From Candidatus Villigracilis saccharophilus (lineage in GTDB: Bacteria > Chloroflexota > Anaerolineae > Anaerolineales > Villigracilaceae), in contig JADJNA010000009.1 of assembly GCA_016709305.1 (NCBI GenBank), positions 83,888 through 147,887 of the forward strand: DNA of 64,000 bases, read 5' to 3'. The notes under the pieces were generated by a model. The model worked only from the letters and a program-made list of their open reading frames with translations, ran no database searches and was not told the origin of the DNA. This document shows positions 22,003 through 30,714 of this stretch, one piece after another. The position numbers and the translations under genes are program-made. Position 1 is the first letter of the stretch. Each line of letters opens with the position of its first letter.

Positions 22003-22896
22003 ATGAATCGTTTTGAATTCGGCAGGTTGGTGGCATCATTGCGCGAAGATATGCGCTGGACGCAATTTGAACTCGCTGAAAAATCAGGCGTGGATATTTC
22101 CGCGATTAGTAATATTGAACGCGGGGAAAGAAGAACACTGTTAAAGGATAATATGCTGGTCAAGCTGGCCGATGGATTTCATTTAACCTCCATGGAAAGA
22201 ATGGAATTTCTCTTTGCCGCCAGCGGCGTAACAGAAACTGAAAAGGTACGTAATGAAGATGTGCCTGCAAAGAAGCGGTTCAACGCCAAGGCATTTATTG
22301 AGGAGACAGGCAGGCGGATCGCCCGCATTGCCATGCCTGCGTTTGTCACTGACGCATTTTGCGACATCCTGGCGGTCAACCATTGCGTGATCGAGTTTTA
22401 TAATGTCCCAAAGGAATTGATGCAAAATGGGAATTCCGTGATCGGCGGATATAACGAGATGAGCTATGTGTTTCAGGCCAATTCCAATTTCCCCGACATC
22501 ATCGGCAACGACAGTCTGGAGAGACTGGCATTGATCAATGTCCGCTATTTTCGAAGGCGGACTTTGCGCGTACGCTGCAAGCCATATTTCTCCATATTGC
22601 TGAATGAATTCTTTGACAATAAAAAGTACCCGGCATTTGAAAGATGCTGGCGCAGGATTTTATTCGAAGACATAGATGATTTTGCATTACCTATTCACAG
22701 ATCTCCTGAAACCGTTTCGGCACATTCATTTGTATCAACCGAGACTTTATTCGCGCTGACGCCTTATGGCGAAATATATTTGCATCAACTGGTGCCATTA
22801 AATAGAAAGACTGCGGAAAGAATGGCAAAAATATCAAAAAAAGTGGGTGAAGGATATGAGTTACTCGCCGCCTTCCCGGATAAACGAAAACTATAA
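22003..22896 (+). CDS. XRE-family regulator with MmyB-like ligand-binding C-terminus
   Basis: The 297-residue protein has an N-terminal helix-turn-helix of the XRE/Cro type (about 1-70; LREDMRWTQFELAEKSGVDISAISNIERGER), with the recognition helix at SAISNIERG. The C-terminal ~190 residues have the pattern of the MmyB-like transcription-regulator ligand-binding domain, a PAS-related fold (AFVTDAFCDILAVNHCVIEFYNV, RYFRRRTLRVR). It is probably a DNA-binding repressor or activator with a small-molecule input, ligand unknown. The next gene is a tandem paralogue in the same direction, 60 bases downstream. The upstream gap carries its own promoter. Confidence 0.8.
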   Translation: MNRFEFGRLVASLREDMRWTQFELAEKSGVDISAISNIERGERRTLLKDNMLVKLADGFHLTSMERMEFLFAASGVTETEKVRNEDVPAKKRFNAKAFIEETGRRIARIAMPAFVTDAFCDILAVNHCVIEFYNVPKELMQNGNSVIGGYNEMSYVFQANSNFPDIIGNDSLERLALINVRYFRRRTLRVRCKPYFSILLNEFFDNKKYPAFERCWRRILFEDIDDFALPIHRSPETVSAHSFVSTETLFALTPYGEIYLHQLVPLNRKTAERMAKISKKVGEGYELLAAFPDKRKL

Positions 22897-22956
22897 AAAC
22901 TGGATGACTGATAAACAAACTATACAGATCGAACCCATCCGCATTCAGGAGCAGGT

Positions 22957-23846
22957 ATGAACCGTTTTGAATTTGGCACACTGGTCGCGTCATTACGAAA
23001 TGATATGCACTGGACTCAGAATGAACTCTCTGCAAGGTCCGGTGTGGATATTTCCGCGATCAGCAACATTGAACGCGGAGCAAGAAGTACGCTTCTAAAA
23101 GATAACATCCTTCTCAAACTGGCAAATGGATTTCAACTCACCTCCATGGAAAGGATGGAATTCATGTTTGCCGCCAGCGGTGTGACAGAAGTTGAAAAAG
23201 TACGCAAGGAAGGACCCAACACAAAGAAACCATTCAATGCCAGATCCTTTATCAAGGAAACGGGCAAGAATATTGCCAGTATTACCATACCGGCTTTTGT
23301 TGCCGATGCGTTTTGTGATATTGTGCTCGCCAATCATTGCGTGCTTGATTTCTACAACATCCCGGCTGAAATGTTCCAAGGTTCAAAGTCCACCGTTGGT
23401 AAATACAACATGATGCGGTACATATTCGATCCGCGTTCCAATTTCGTTGACATCGTGGATGACGATAGATGGAACAAGGCGGCTTTGATAAATATCCGTT
23501 ATTTCCGCAAGCGGACCTTGCGCGTCCGCTCCAAACCATATTTTTCCAAATTACTCAACGAATTTCTCGATCCTGACAAATATCCGGCTTTCAAGACCTG
23601 CTGGCAGAAAATATTATTCAAAGATCACGATGATTATTTACTGCCCATCCTGGAGACGGATCCTGATAACGCGCATGAATTTGTCACGGTTGAAACACTG
23701 CTGGCAATCACCCCCAAGGCGAACTTTACCTGCATCAGCTGCTGCCTTTAAATAGAAAGACCGCAGACCGCATGGAGAAAATATCCAAACGAGTGGGCGA
23801 AGGCTATGAACAATTTTCCGCCTTCCCGGATAAACGGAAACTATAA
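22957..23846 (+). CDS. Second XRE/MmyB-like regulator, tandem paralogue with a frameshift
   Basis: It starts at ATG 22957 with GGAGCAGGT upstream. It is paralogous to the previous gene over its whole length (same HTH with SAISNIERGAR; same C-terminal domain with AFVADAFCDIVLANHCVLDFYNI). The open frame stops at 23751, but adding one C to the C5 run at 23711-23715 restores the paralogue's ending, including LPLNRKTADRM and AFPDKRKL, with a TAA at 23844-23846. The frameshift is therefore in a homopolymer. Its stop overlaps the stop of the convergent metalloprotease gene. Tandem duplication and divergence suggest that the two bind related operators or ligands. Confidence 0.78.
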
Positions 23847-24511
23847 ATTCAATTTCCCGCCGTTCTCTCTCAACCACTTTCTCTTTTCCTTATATTGGGG
23901 GTCAATCGCCTTAACCACATCCCAAAATTTGCTGGAGTGATTCTTAACCCGCAAATGTGCGAGTTCATGGATGACGACATAATCAATGACTTCCAGCGGA
24001 GCCATGACCAGCCGCCAGGTGAAGTTCAGCGTCCCATCCGGACTACATGAACCCCAGCGTGTCCTGGCAGAACTGATCTTCACTTGTTTGGGGGTGAAAA
24101 TTGATGGCGTTGAGCATATTCCATTACACGCTTTGAGATGACCTCATATGCCTGTTGCTTGTACCATTTTAAGAAATATTGCGCGCTTTTATGCTGGACA
24201 TTCTGACTGAGTGTAAAGCCATTGTCAAACTTAAGTGCAGGCCGCTGCGGCCCGACCAGTTTCAGGCTGAAGGAAGAACCGAGGAACAGGAACATTTCCC
24301 CCTCTACATATTGCCTGATCGGATCAGGCACGATCATCTTCAGTTTTTCGCGCGTACGAAGGATCCAATCCTCTTTCTGCTGAATGAAAGCGTCTATGGC
24401 TGCGCGGGATGTCCGCATTGGTGCTCGGATCGTGAGCGTGCCGTCGTGCTCGATGATCAACGCGATGGTTTTGCGTTTACTGCGTGTGAATTTGTCAATT
24501 TGAATTGGCAT
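23841..24511 (-). CDS. YgjP-like (M48/DUF45) metal-dependent hydrolase, one frameshift
   Basis: The N-terminal frame (24511 to 24080) has the family's beta-rich start (RKTIALIIEHDGTLTIRAP), and the C-terminal frame (24083 to 23841) has the hallmark RWGSCS and the zinc motif HELAH followed by NHSSKFW. Adding one C on the minus strand at the G5 run 24090-24094 joins FSPP to KQVKISSARTRWGSC and yields a 223-residue protein, normal for the family. It is a predicted cytoplasmic zinc peptidase-like protein; the family is often found with type I restriction systems, but none is nearby. It is convergent with the XRE gene, and the two stop codons sit side by side at 23841-23846 with no room for a terminator. 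Confidence 0.82.
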
Positions 24512-24603
24512 GATAAGAAAAAATAGGTGAAGAGAGGATAGTCCTTATGCGGGTGAGTTGACCGTGTTGAAACAAATTACACAAAGCATATAAAAATACC
24601 TGG

Positions 24604-25932
24604 TCAATGCAGGGATATGGGCTGAGGATCGTGCTCCCTCTGTAAATTTCCTGCAAGCCAGCCTGTTACGCCGTCATCGTATGGAAGCATATCCTGATCA
24701 TCTGTTGTCTCAACAATAAAAGTTTCCTGTCCGGTATTGATATAGACCACCACATGATTGGGTTCCTGGGGGTCATGAATATTATTTCGATCAACATATA
24801 CGAGGTCAACATACCAATCCACCGGAGCCGCTTTGATCATGCTGGCTAATAAAATGGATAGATCTTCGCAATCCCCGCCGCCTGCCAATAAAGTTTCCAA
24901 GGAATAACGGGGTGTCTCAATATCCTCGCTGGCATAATTCGACAACTGCCCGATCATATACCATGCCTGGTGGATAAATTCATACGGAGTGGCTGATTTG
25001 CCATACAGTTCCGGTGTCAAATTTTTAAAGGTGCGCGGTGTTATGAAGATCGAGAAGTCCCTGATCCATACCAGCGAACCATCCTTTCTGGAAACTGTTG
25101 TGGTCTGATCGTTCTGATCAACGATTAAACGGCGCGTATTGGCGCCATTCTCAATATCATATTCCAGATCGGAGAAGGGTGTTACCCATGAAATTAATTG
25201 TCCATCCGCGCCATAAAAAGTGGCATCCACTTTGCGGTCATGCACGAAAATGTAGGGCGGCTTTAGTGCAATGGTGTTGAGGTCGGTATAACTTCCGGTC
25301 AAGGCGGTAAATTTTTCAGACAGGAGGGAATATTCTGTATTTAAGGAGTTTTGCCTGCCAATCAAATCATTGTTTTCGCTCAACAAGGTCAAATTTTTTG
25401 AGTTCAATGATTGAAAATCCTGACTTAACTGAGAATAATTTTGTGTCAATGCCTGATTATCAGACCGCAAAATCTGGACCTCAGACAATAAAGAGTTATA
25501 ACGCGAAGCGAGAAATGTTGAACCAGCGAGAAGGACACATACCGACGTGATGGCCAGTAACCATAGTATTGGGCTACCTCCTGATCGTTTTACCGTGCGT
25601 GTACTTTGAAGCGGACGGCGGACTGCCTGATCCACCTTCCTATTTTTTTGAGAATTTGGTTTTTGATGAGTTTGTACAGGAGCGTTTTGCCCCCCTTCCA
25701 TTCTCAGGTTCTCAAGCGCCTTTACACCGGCCTTGTGGTTGGGGAACATTCTTAGAAAATTCTCCAAAACCGCTATTTTCTCTCCAACAGTTTCCAGGCT
25801 ATAGATATACCAGACCCAAGCATTTTCGTTCCGTCTATCGTTCTTAATAATCGTATTAAATACCAGCCTCGCTTCTGTCTTTTGGCCTTTTTTCCATAGC
25901 GCAATTCCATGTTCAATTTCATATATCTGCAT
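24604..25932 (-). CDS. TPR, membrane helix, coiled coil and transglutaminase-like protein
   Basis: The 442-residue protein begins with a TPR-like helical region (about 1-80), a basic linker, one membrane helix (about 124-143, [20 protein letters not shown]), a Ser/Asn/Leu-rich coiled coil (about 145-220) and an extracytoplasmic C-terminal domain. The latter carries [19 protein letters not shown], the Cys of the transglutaminase-like fold, and PNHVVVYI, the His; an acidic third residue follows. This is the arrangement of papain-like Cys-His-Asp enzymes, so a peptidase, amidase or cross-linking role outside the membrane is possible. The substrate is unknown. It appears to be a single-gene unit; an 83-base gap without features separates it from the metalloprotease gene. 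Confidence 0.65.
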   Translation of the reverse strand: MQIYEIEHGIALWKKGQKTEARLVFNTIIKNDRRNENAWVWYIYSLETVGEKIAVLENFLRMFPNHKAGVKALENLRMEGGQNAPVQTHQKPNSQKNRKVDQAVRRPLQSTRTVKRSGGSPILWLLAITSVCVLLAGSTFLASRYNSLLSEVQILRSDNQALTQNYSQLSQDFQSLNSKNLTLLSENNDLIGRQNSLNTEYSLLSEKFTALTGSYTDLNTIALKPPYIFVHDRKVDATFYGADGQLISWVTPFSDLEYDIENGANTRRLIVDQNDQTTTVSRKDGSLVWIRDFSIFITPRTFKNLTPELYGKSATPYEFIHQAWYMIGQLSNYASEDIETPRYSLETLLAGGGDCEDLSILLASMIKAAPVDWYVDLVYVDRNNIHDPQEPNHVVVYINTGQETFIVETTDDQDMLPYDDGVTGWLAGNLQREHDPQPISLH

Positions 25933-26121
25933 TTACGTGATTAACTCCCAGAATAAAAAATAGAATTATACGAGAAGCATGTCCGCCGTTTCCGCGCATA
26001 CACCCTTCCAGCCCCACACATATTAATTCAATTCTTGGTATTTTGTTCTTAAAACAGACATGGCGTTCTCCTTCATTAGAGACCGCCATACGTATGAAGA
26101 GAACTTCATAGTCCGTAACTG

Positions 26122-26193
26122 TGCCGAGGGGGAGATTTGGACTCCCGACCAAGGGCTTATGAGTCCCCTGCTCTACCACTGAGCTACCTCGGC
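26122..26193 (-). tRNA. tRNA-Met (anticodon CAT)
   Basis: On the minus strand the sequence folds as a cloverleaf: acceptor GCCGAGG/CCTCGGC with discriminator A, D-arm GCTC/GAGC, anticodon loop CTCATAA (anticodon CAT), variable TGGTC and T-arm GGGAG/CTCCC. The T-loop reads TCCAAAT instead of the usual TTCRANY. CAT can also be the lysidine-modified tRNA-Ile2, but the body fits elongator Met better. CCA is not encoded. Confidence 0.9.
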
Positions 26194-26292
26194 ATTAGGG
26201 CTAGAGCGGGGCAAATATTACTATGGGAAAGGGCATTTGTCAACGTAATATGCATGCGATTGAATTCATCCATTAAAACTTGACGAACACCC

Positions 26293-26301
26293 TGCTATAA
26301 T
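26293..26301 (+). promoter_or_regulatory. Extended -10 promoter
   Basis: TGCTATAAT lies 17 bases before the ATG at 26318. It is a perfect extended -10; TTGACG at 26280 is too close to act as a -35. Confidence 0.4.
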
Positions 26302-26317
26302 AGGCAAAAGGTGCCCC

Positions 26318-27223
26318 ATGAAAATATTGGTACTTGAAAACAACCCGCAGGAATTGGAAAAAATCAGGCAGATCCTGAATGAAAACAGGGACATATTAAT
26401 TCCGCTCGAATCCAGTGAACAGATCTGGCCGCATTTACAATCTGAAGAATTTTGTTTTCTCATCGCCAATTGGGATACCAGCGATATTCGTCATTCACAA
26501 TTTATAGCGCGTGCCCGCGCTGCCAAACCCACAGAATCGCTCTACATTATATTAATAACCACAAAGAGCTCCGACGAAGATCTCGCACCCAGCGGAGCAG
26601 ACGATATCATCCAAAGCCCATTCCGCACCAGGGATCTAAATGACCGCATCACCATGGCGGAAAGAATTATTTCGCTTTCAAGGAGCCTCGCCTCTGCACG
26701 TGTTCAACTTGAAAACCAGGCGGTATTCGACACCCTGACAGGTTTCATGAACCAGCCTGCTTTCTTCAGACAATCTGCGGGTGAACTGGAGCGTGCGCGG
26801 CGCGAATCGGAGCCGTTGAGTTTGATCGCATTTGATGTAGATAACTTCAAGATCATTAACGACTCCTTTGGAGTCGCGACCGGTGATGAAGTCCTGCGCG
26901 TTGTTGCGCAAGTCATCCGCGAGAAAAGCCGCCCTTATGATTGCATTGGCCGCTGGATGGGCGATGAGTTTGTGATCTTGCTTTCCGGCGTGATCGGCGC
27001 AGACGCGGAGAAAGTTGCAGAGAGGGTCATTGCCGGAGTACGCGGCACCATGATCGAGGTAAAAAATGAGGCGCCACTAATGGTCAAGACCAGCGCAGGC
27101 ATCGCATCAGCTTCCCGCATTACAGCGTCCACTGAGATCGAACCGCTGATCCAACAGGCGCGACAGGCTATGGCGCATGCAAAACAAGCCGGGGGAAATC
27201 AGGTATTTTTGGTCTTCGTTTAA
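26318..27223 (+). CDS. Receiver-like/GGDEF regulator with altered active-site motif
   Basis: The 301-residue protein has an N-terminal receiver-like domain (about 1-115) lacking the usual DD acidic pair (it reads VLENNPQ) but keeping an Asp in ANWDTSD. A GGDEF domain follows (about 135-301; DTLTGFMNQPAFF). The active site reads RWMGDEF, with the first Gly replaced by Met, while the I-site RPYD is kept five residues before. The substitution at the first Gly of GGDEF usually lowers or removes catalysis, so this may be a cyclic-di-GMP receptor rather than a synthase; that is inference. It is transcribed alone from an extended -10 promoter and faces the convergent azlD gene, whose stop is only 4 bases away. 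Confidence 0.75.
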   Translation: MKILVLENNPQELEKIRQILNENRDILIPLESSEQIWPHLQSEEFCFLIANWDTSDIRHSQFIARARAAKPTESLYIILITTKSSDEDLAPSGADDIIQSPFRTRDLNDRITMAERIISLSRSLASARVQLENQAVFDTLTGFMNQPAFFRQSAGELERARRESEPLSLIAFDVDNFKIINDSFGVATGDEVLRVVAQVIREKSRPYDCIGRWMGDEFVILLSGVIGADAEKVAERVIAGVRGTMIEVKNEAPLMVKTSAGIASASRITASTEIEPLIQQARQAMAHAKQAGGNQVFLVFV

Positions 27224-27227
27224 TATT

Positions 27228-27539
27228 TTATATTAACTGAAGGATCACCAACGCCGCCATCCCAGCCAGGATGGTAAGTAATGTATTCTTTGTGTACCAT
27301 GCCACCAAGACCGCAACGACCCCAGCCAGCATACGCGTATTGCCCAAACCTAGATCAAAATTACCCGACGAATAAAGTAACTCAGGAAAGATAATCGCGG
27401 AGAGTACTGCGGGCGGAACATAATGCAGCGCTTTGCGCATCGTTTCCGGGACCTCGAACCTGCCGAACAAATAAATGAGAGAGAATCTCATCCCGAAGGT
27501 AAGCAACCCACCGATCAGCATAACCAGCCAGATATTCAC
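27228..27539 (-). CDS. azlD: AzlD-type branched-chain amino acid export subunit
   Basis: A 103-residue protein with about four hydrophobic segments and the family's typical features: an early Met-Arg-Phe-Ser segment (GMRFSLIYLFGR) and VPPAVLSAIIFPELL. AzlD works with AzlC to export branched-chain amino acids. Its ATG overlaps the azlC stop (27536-27539), so the two are translationally coupled and the pair is complete. Confidence 0.85.
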   Translation of the reverse strand: MNIWLVMLIGGLLTFGMRFSLIYLFGRFEVPETMRKALHYVPPAVLSAIIFPELLYSSGNFDLGLGNTRMLAGVVAVLVAWYTKNTLLTILAGMAALVILQLI

Positions 27540-28237
27540 AGCGCCTTCCTTGGGGATTTGGCATTCTCCAAAACAGTCCCGACAATGATCCCTGTTAGAG
27601 CGGCGAGAATGATACCCAATTTATAAGGCAGACCAAAAGCCAGTAATGCGACCACACCCGCTGAAATTGCCGCAGCAATCATAGGCCGATTCTTTAGAAT
27701 GGGGACAACCATGGCTATAAATGTGAGTGGCAGCGCAAAATCAAGCGGCCATTCTTTTGGAATTGCCGCGCCAAGAAAGATCCCAAGCGCAGTACTGATC
27801 TGCCAGATAAACCATAATGAAAATCCTGCGCCCAATAAAAACCAATGGCTCACAGGTGTAATGCCTTCTTTTTCATAATTGAGAATGCTCGGCGCGTACG
27901 CTTCATCTGTAAGCAGATATGAAAGCAGCGCTTTCCACTTGAGTGAAAGATTTTTCAAATACGGCGCAAGCGATGCGCTGTATAACATGTGACGCAGGTT
28001 CACAACTGCAATGGTCAGGATGATCACGAAACCGGGGGCGCTGTCATGCACAAGCTGCGCCGTGACAAACTGGGCTGATCCCGCAAACACGATCGATGAC
28101 ATCAATTGGGATGCCAGGGTTGATAACCCCGCATTCAAGGCAAGTGCGCCATAAATCATTCCAAAGGGAAACACCCCAATCAAAAGTGGAATTTCAGCGC
28201 GGACGCCATTTAAAAATGCTTTTCGTGATTCACTCAT
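27536..28237 (-). CDS. azlC: AzlC-family branched-chain amino acid exporter
   Basis: A 233-residue integral membrane protein with the AzlC signature near its N-terminus (GVFPFGMIYGALALNAGL) and FAGSAQFVTAQLV, followed by NLRHMLYSASLAPYL and DEAYAPS. Several hydrophobic helices span the length. It is the large subunit of the AzlCD permease, which exports leucine, isoleucine and valine or their analogues in characterised bacteria. It starts at ATG 28237 and overlaps azlD by 4 bases. No Lrp-type regulator is adjacent. Confidence 0.88.
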   Translation of the reverse strand: MSESRKAFLNGVRAEIPLLIGVFPFGMIYGALALNAGLSTLASQLMSSIVFAGSAQFVTAQLVHDSAPGFVIILTIAVVNLRHMLYSASLAPYLKNLSLKWKALLSYLLTDEAYAPSILNYEKEGITPVSHWFLLGAGFSLWFIWQISTALGIFLGAAIPKEWPLDFALPLTFIAMVVPILKNRPMIAAAISAGVVALLAFGLPYKLGIILAALTGIIVGTVLENAKSPRKAL

Positions 28238-28282
28238 AAAATCTCCATGATATTTTCGGCCTATTGTACTGCTTACATAAAT

Positions 28283-28317
28283 AAAAAGAGCGAACCGTTA
28301 TCGAATTCGCTCTTTTT
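28283..28317 (-). terminator. Intrinsic terminator of the two-domain oxidoreductase gene
   Basis: A perfect 8-bp stem AGAGCGAA/TTCGCTCT (28287-28313), flanked by an A-run on one side and T5 on the other, lies 22 bases after the stop at 28339 on the minus strand. It could work in both directions. Confidence 0.8.
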
Positions 28318-28338
28318 GCAGACTGATTTTGCTTGAGA

Positions 28339-30489
28339 TTAAATTTCAATCAACTTATTGTTTTGGATTGATTCGACTGCCGCAAATGTGGATTGGGTCA
28401 CGCCCATGAGTTGGTCATACGGAATGGGAGGAGCCCCCCCTTCGCGGATCGCGCGCGCGAAAGCCTGCATCTCGTTCTTCCAGCCTTTATCCTGCGCGGA
28501 TAGTTTTTCCACACTCCGCTTGCCGTCTTTTACGATCGTCAGCGACCTGTAATCATCCAGCACAGCGATCTGTCCTGCGCAGAAAACTTCCACACGCTCT
28601 TTCTGGAAGGATTTATCTCCGCTGGCAAGATAATCCACCACGCCAATTGAGCCATCGGGAAATGTAAAGGTCATGGATACATTATCCATGCGATATTTTC
28701 CATTATCGGGCAGAGCGTGTGCGGTCACTGAGACTGGTGCAGCGCCAACCAGGAATGTGATCAAATCAACGAAATGACAGCCTTCACCAATGATCCGCCC
28801 GCCGCCGAGGTTTGCATCTTGTGTCCAATGATTAAGAGGAATATAACCCGCATTGACTCGATAGTGAGCATGAAGAGGTTCGCTGCGATGTGAAAGGGAG
28901 GAAGAAAGTTTTTGCGCGAGAGGCGAGAAGCGACGATTGAAACCTACTGTTAGCAGCGATTGGCTGTTAGCTTTCAGCTGTTTGCTAATCGTCAAAAGTT
29001 GGACGCTATTAATTGCCAATGGTTTCTCAACAAAGACATGTTTACCCGCTTTGAGCGCTTTGATGACCAGATCCGCATGTGTGTCGTGGCGGGTGAGGAT
29101 CGCAACTGTATTGACGTTCGGGTCGTTGATGATCTCATCGTCACTGGAGGTGGCATATTGAAAGCCGTATTTCTTTCCCGAATGCTGGGCGTGAAGTCCG
29201 CCAGATGAGGCGATACCTATTAATTCAAAATCTTTATTGTTCTTAATAACAGGAAGCAAAGTTGAGTTGGCATATAGGCCCGCGCCCAATACGCCAAGTT
29301 TTACATTATTTGAAGGATTGAAAGTTTGAGCGTTAAACCTGACGACCTTTGAACTTTCCAATTTTTCAACTGTTTCTGAATATGTAAGCAAAACTCCGAG
29401 GAAGGCTTCTTTCTTCTTTCCTGTGATCACATCGTATGCTGTCGCGGCTTGTTCAATGGGGAAACGATGTGAAATAAGCGGGGCCACTTTCAACTTACCG
29501 CCTGCCATCAAATCCACTACTGATTGCAGGTTCCTACCTTCCGTCCAGCGGACATAGCCAATGGGATAATCATTTCCATTTTCTTCGTAACTGGGGTCAT
29601 AACGGCCAGGTCCATAAGAACGGGAATTGATCAATGAGATTTCTTTTTCGAAATAGATTTTTCTTGGAATGGTTAACCCGACCGCACCAGTGGCAACAAC
29701 TTTAGCGCGGTCTCTGGCAATGACGCCCGCGAGTTCGATCGGGTCATTGGAGGATGTGTCCGCGCAGATGATGATCGAGTCAAAGCCGCGATTGGCAGTG
29801 AATGCAACAGATGCTGATTCTGCATTTTGGCGTGTAACAGCTTCAAACCCAAGCGATGAAGCGAGCTTGATCCTCTTTGGGTCAAGGTCAATGCCGAGGA
29901 CGTTGCATCCAGCCGCTGCCGCCAATTGAATCGTCAATAATCCCAACAGACCCAAGCCGATGATAGCTACGTTTTCGCCAAGCTGAGGCTCTGCCAGACG
30001 AAATCCCTGCATTGCGATCGCACCCAAGGTTGTGAATGCGGCGGACTCAAAATCCACATTCTTTGGCAGCGGCGTGATCAGATTGCGCGGCACGATATTG
30101 TATTCCGCATGGACAGCATAGCCCGCACCCGCACACGCCACCCGCTGACCAACTTTGAAGCCTTGCATATTTTTGCCAAGCGCAACAATGGTTCCCGCAG
30201 ATGAATAGCCAAGGGTCATCGGTTGATCGAGACGATTAAACGCAGCCTGCAACGTGGGGACGATCCCCTCGCGGCGGGCTTTGTCAATAACCTGCTTGAC
30301 AAGGTCCGGACGCGAGCGCGCTTTGCCAACCAAATTCTTTTCAGCGAATTCAACGATCATGCGTTCAGTGCCTGCGGAGACCAGAGAGGCCGCTATTTTA
30401 ACAAGGGCCATACCTTCACGCGGTGTCGGCATGGGTACTTCTTCGATAGTTGTATTTCCGTTTTTAACGTTTTGGAGGAGTTGTTTCAT
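28339..30489 (-). CDS. Two-domain oxidoreductase: MDR dehydrogenase fused to Gfo/Idh/MocA
   Basis: Residues about 1-365 form a medium-chain alcohol-dehydrogenase-like domain (GYSSAGTIVALG, then the nucleotide loop GLGLLGLLTIQLA and GIDLDPKR). Residues about 385-716 form a Gfo/Idh/MocA oxidoreductase (NAD loop GVLGAGLYANS, the conserved VEKPLAIN, and GEGCHFVDL). This fused architecture is known from polysaccharide and sugar-modification clusters. No glycosyltransferase is nearby here, so the gene stands alone. The likely activity is NAD(P)-dependent oxidation or reduction of a sugar derivative; the substrate is unknown. A 7-bp periodic repeat array lies inside the Gfo domain at 28949-28990. 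The gene is divergent from the AFOR gene. Confidence 0.85.
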   Translation of the reverse strand: MKQLLQNVKNGNTTIEEVPMPTPREGMALVKIAASLVSAGTERMIVEFAEKNLVGKARSRPDLVKQVIDKARREGIVPTLQAAFNRLDQPMTLGYSSAGTIVALGKNMQGFKVGQRVACAGAGYAVHAEYNIVPRNLITPLPKNVDFESAAFTTLGAIAMQGFRLAEPQLGENVAIIGLGLLGLLTIQLAAAAGCNVLGIDLDPKRIKLASSLGFEAVTRQNAESASVAFTANRGFDSIIICADTSSNDPIELAGVIARDRAKVVATGAVGLTIPRKIYFEKEISLINSRSYGPGRYDPSYEENGNDYPIGYVRWTEGRNLQSVVDLMAGGKLKVAPLISHRFPIEQAATAYDVITGKKKEAFLGVLLTYSETVEKLESSKVVRFNAQTFNPSNNVKLGVLGAGLYANSTLLPVIKNNKDFELIGIASSGGLHAQHSGKKYGFQYATSSDDEIINDPNVNTVAILTRHDTHADLVIKALKAGKHVFVEKPLAINSVQLLTISKQLKANSQSLLTVGFNRRFSPLAQKLSSSLSHRSEPLHAHYRVNAGYIPLNHWTQDANLGGGRIIGEGCHFVDLITFLVGAAPVSVTAHALPDNGKYRMDNVSMTFTFPDGSIGVVDYLASGDKSFQKERVEVFCAGQIAVLDDYRSLTIVKDGKRSVEKLSAQDKGWKNEMQAFARAIREGGAPPIPYDQLMGVTQSTFAAVESIQNNKLIEI
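28949..28990. repeat. Degenerate 7-bp tandem array inside the oxidoreductase gene
   Basis: Six 7-base units, each beginning G(C/T): gttagca, gcgattg, gctgtta, gctttca, gctgttt, gctaatc. The total of 42 bases equals exactly 14 codons, so the array leaves the reading frame intact. It encodes the surface-like stretch after EKPLAIN. Confidence 0.6.
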
Positions 30490-30506
30490 TGTGATGTACG
30501 ACCTTC

Positions 30507-30537
30507 AAGCATGCTTAGTGCATGCTTTGGATTTTTT
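30507..30537 (+). repeat. Palindromic hairpin followed by a T-run
   Basis: AAGCATGC and GCATGCTT form an 8-bp stem with loop TTAGT (30507-30527), followed by TGG and T6. It has terminator-like form on the + strand but sits between two divergent genes, so it may shield the AFOR promoter from read-through or be a regulatory palindrome. Confidence 0.45.
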
Positions 30538-30629
30538 GATTGAGAAAGTATAACCCATATCAAGTATCGGGTTGAAAATAAAAGCAGGATGATAAAAGTC
30601 ACCTTTACGGTTAAGTTTTTCCTTAATTA

Positions 30630-30658
30630 TTGACTTCAAGAACTCCAAATGCTATTCT
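30630..30658 (+). promoter_or_regulatory. Sigma70-type promoter of the AFOR gene
   Basis: TTGACT (30630-30635) and TATTCT (30653-30658) are separated by 17 bases. The ATG at 30715 is about 50 bases after the expected start site and is preceded by AAAAGGAG. Confidence 0.6.
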
Positions 30659-30714
30659 AAGTTACTGAAACAGCGTGCGGCTGTTTATTTTCGTTTGCAA
30701 AAAGGAGAAACATC

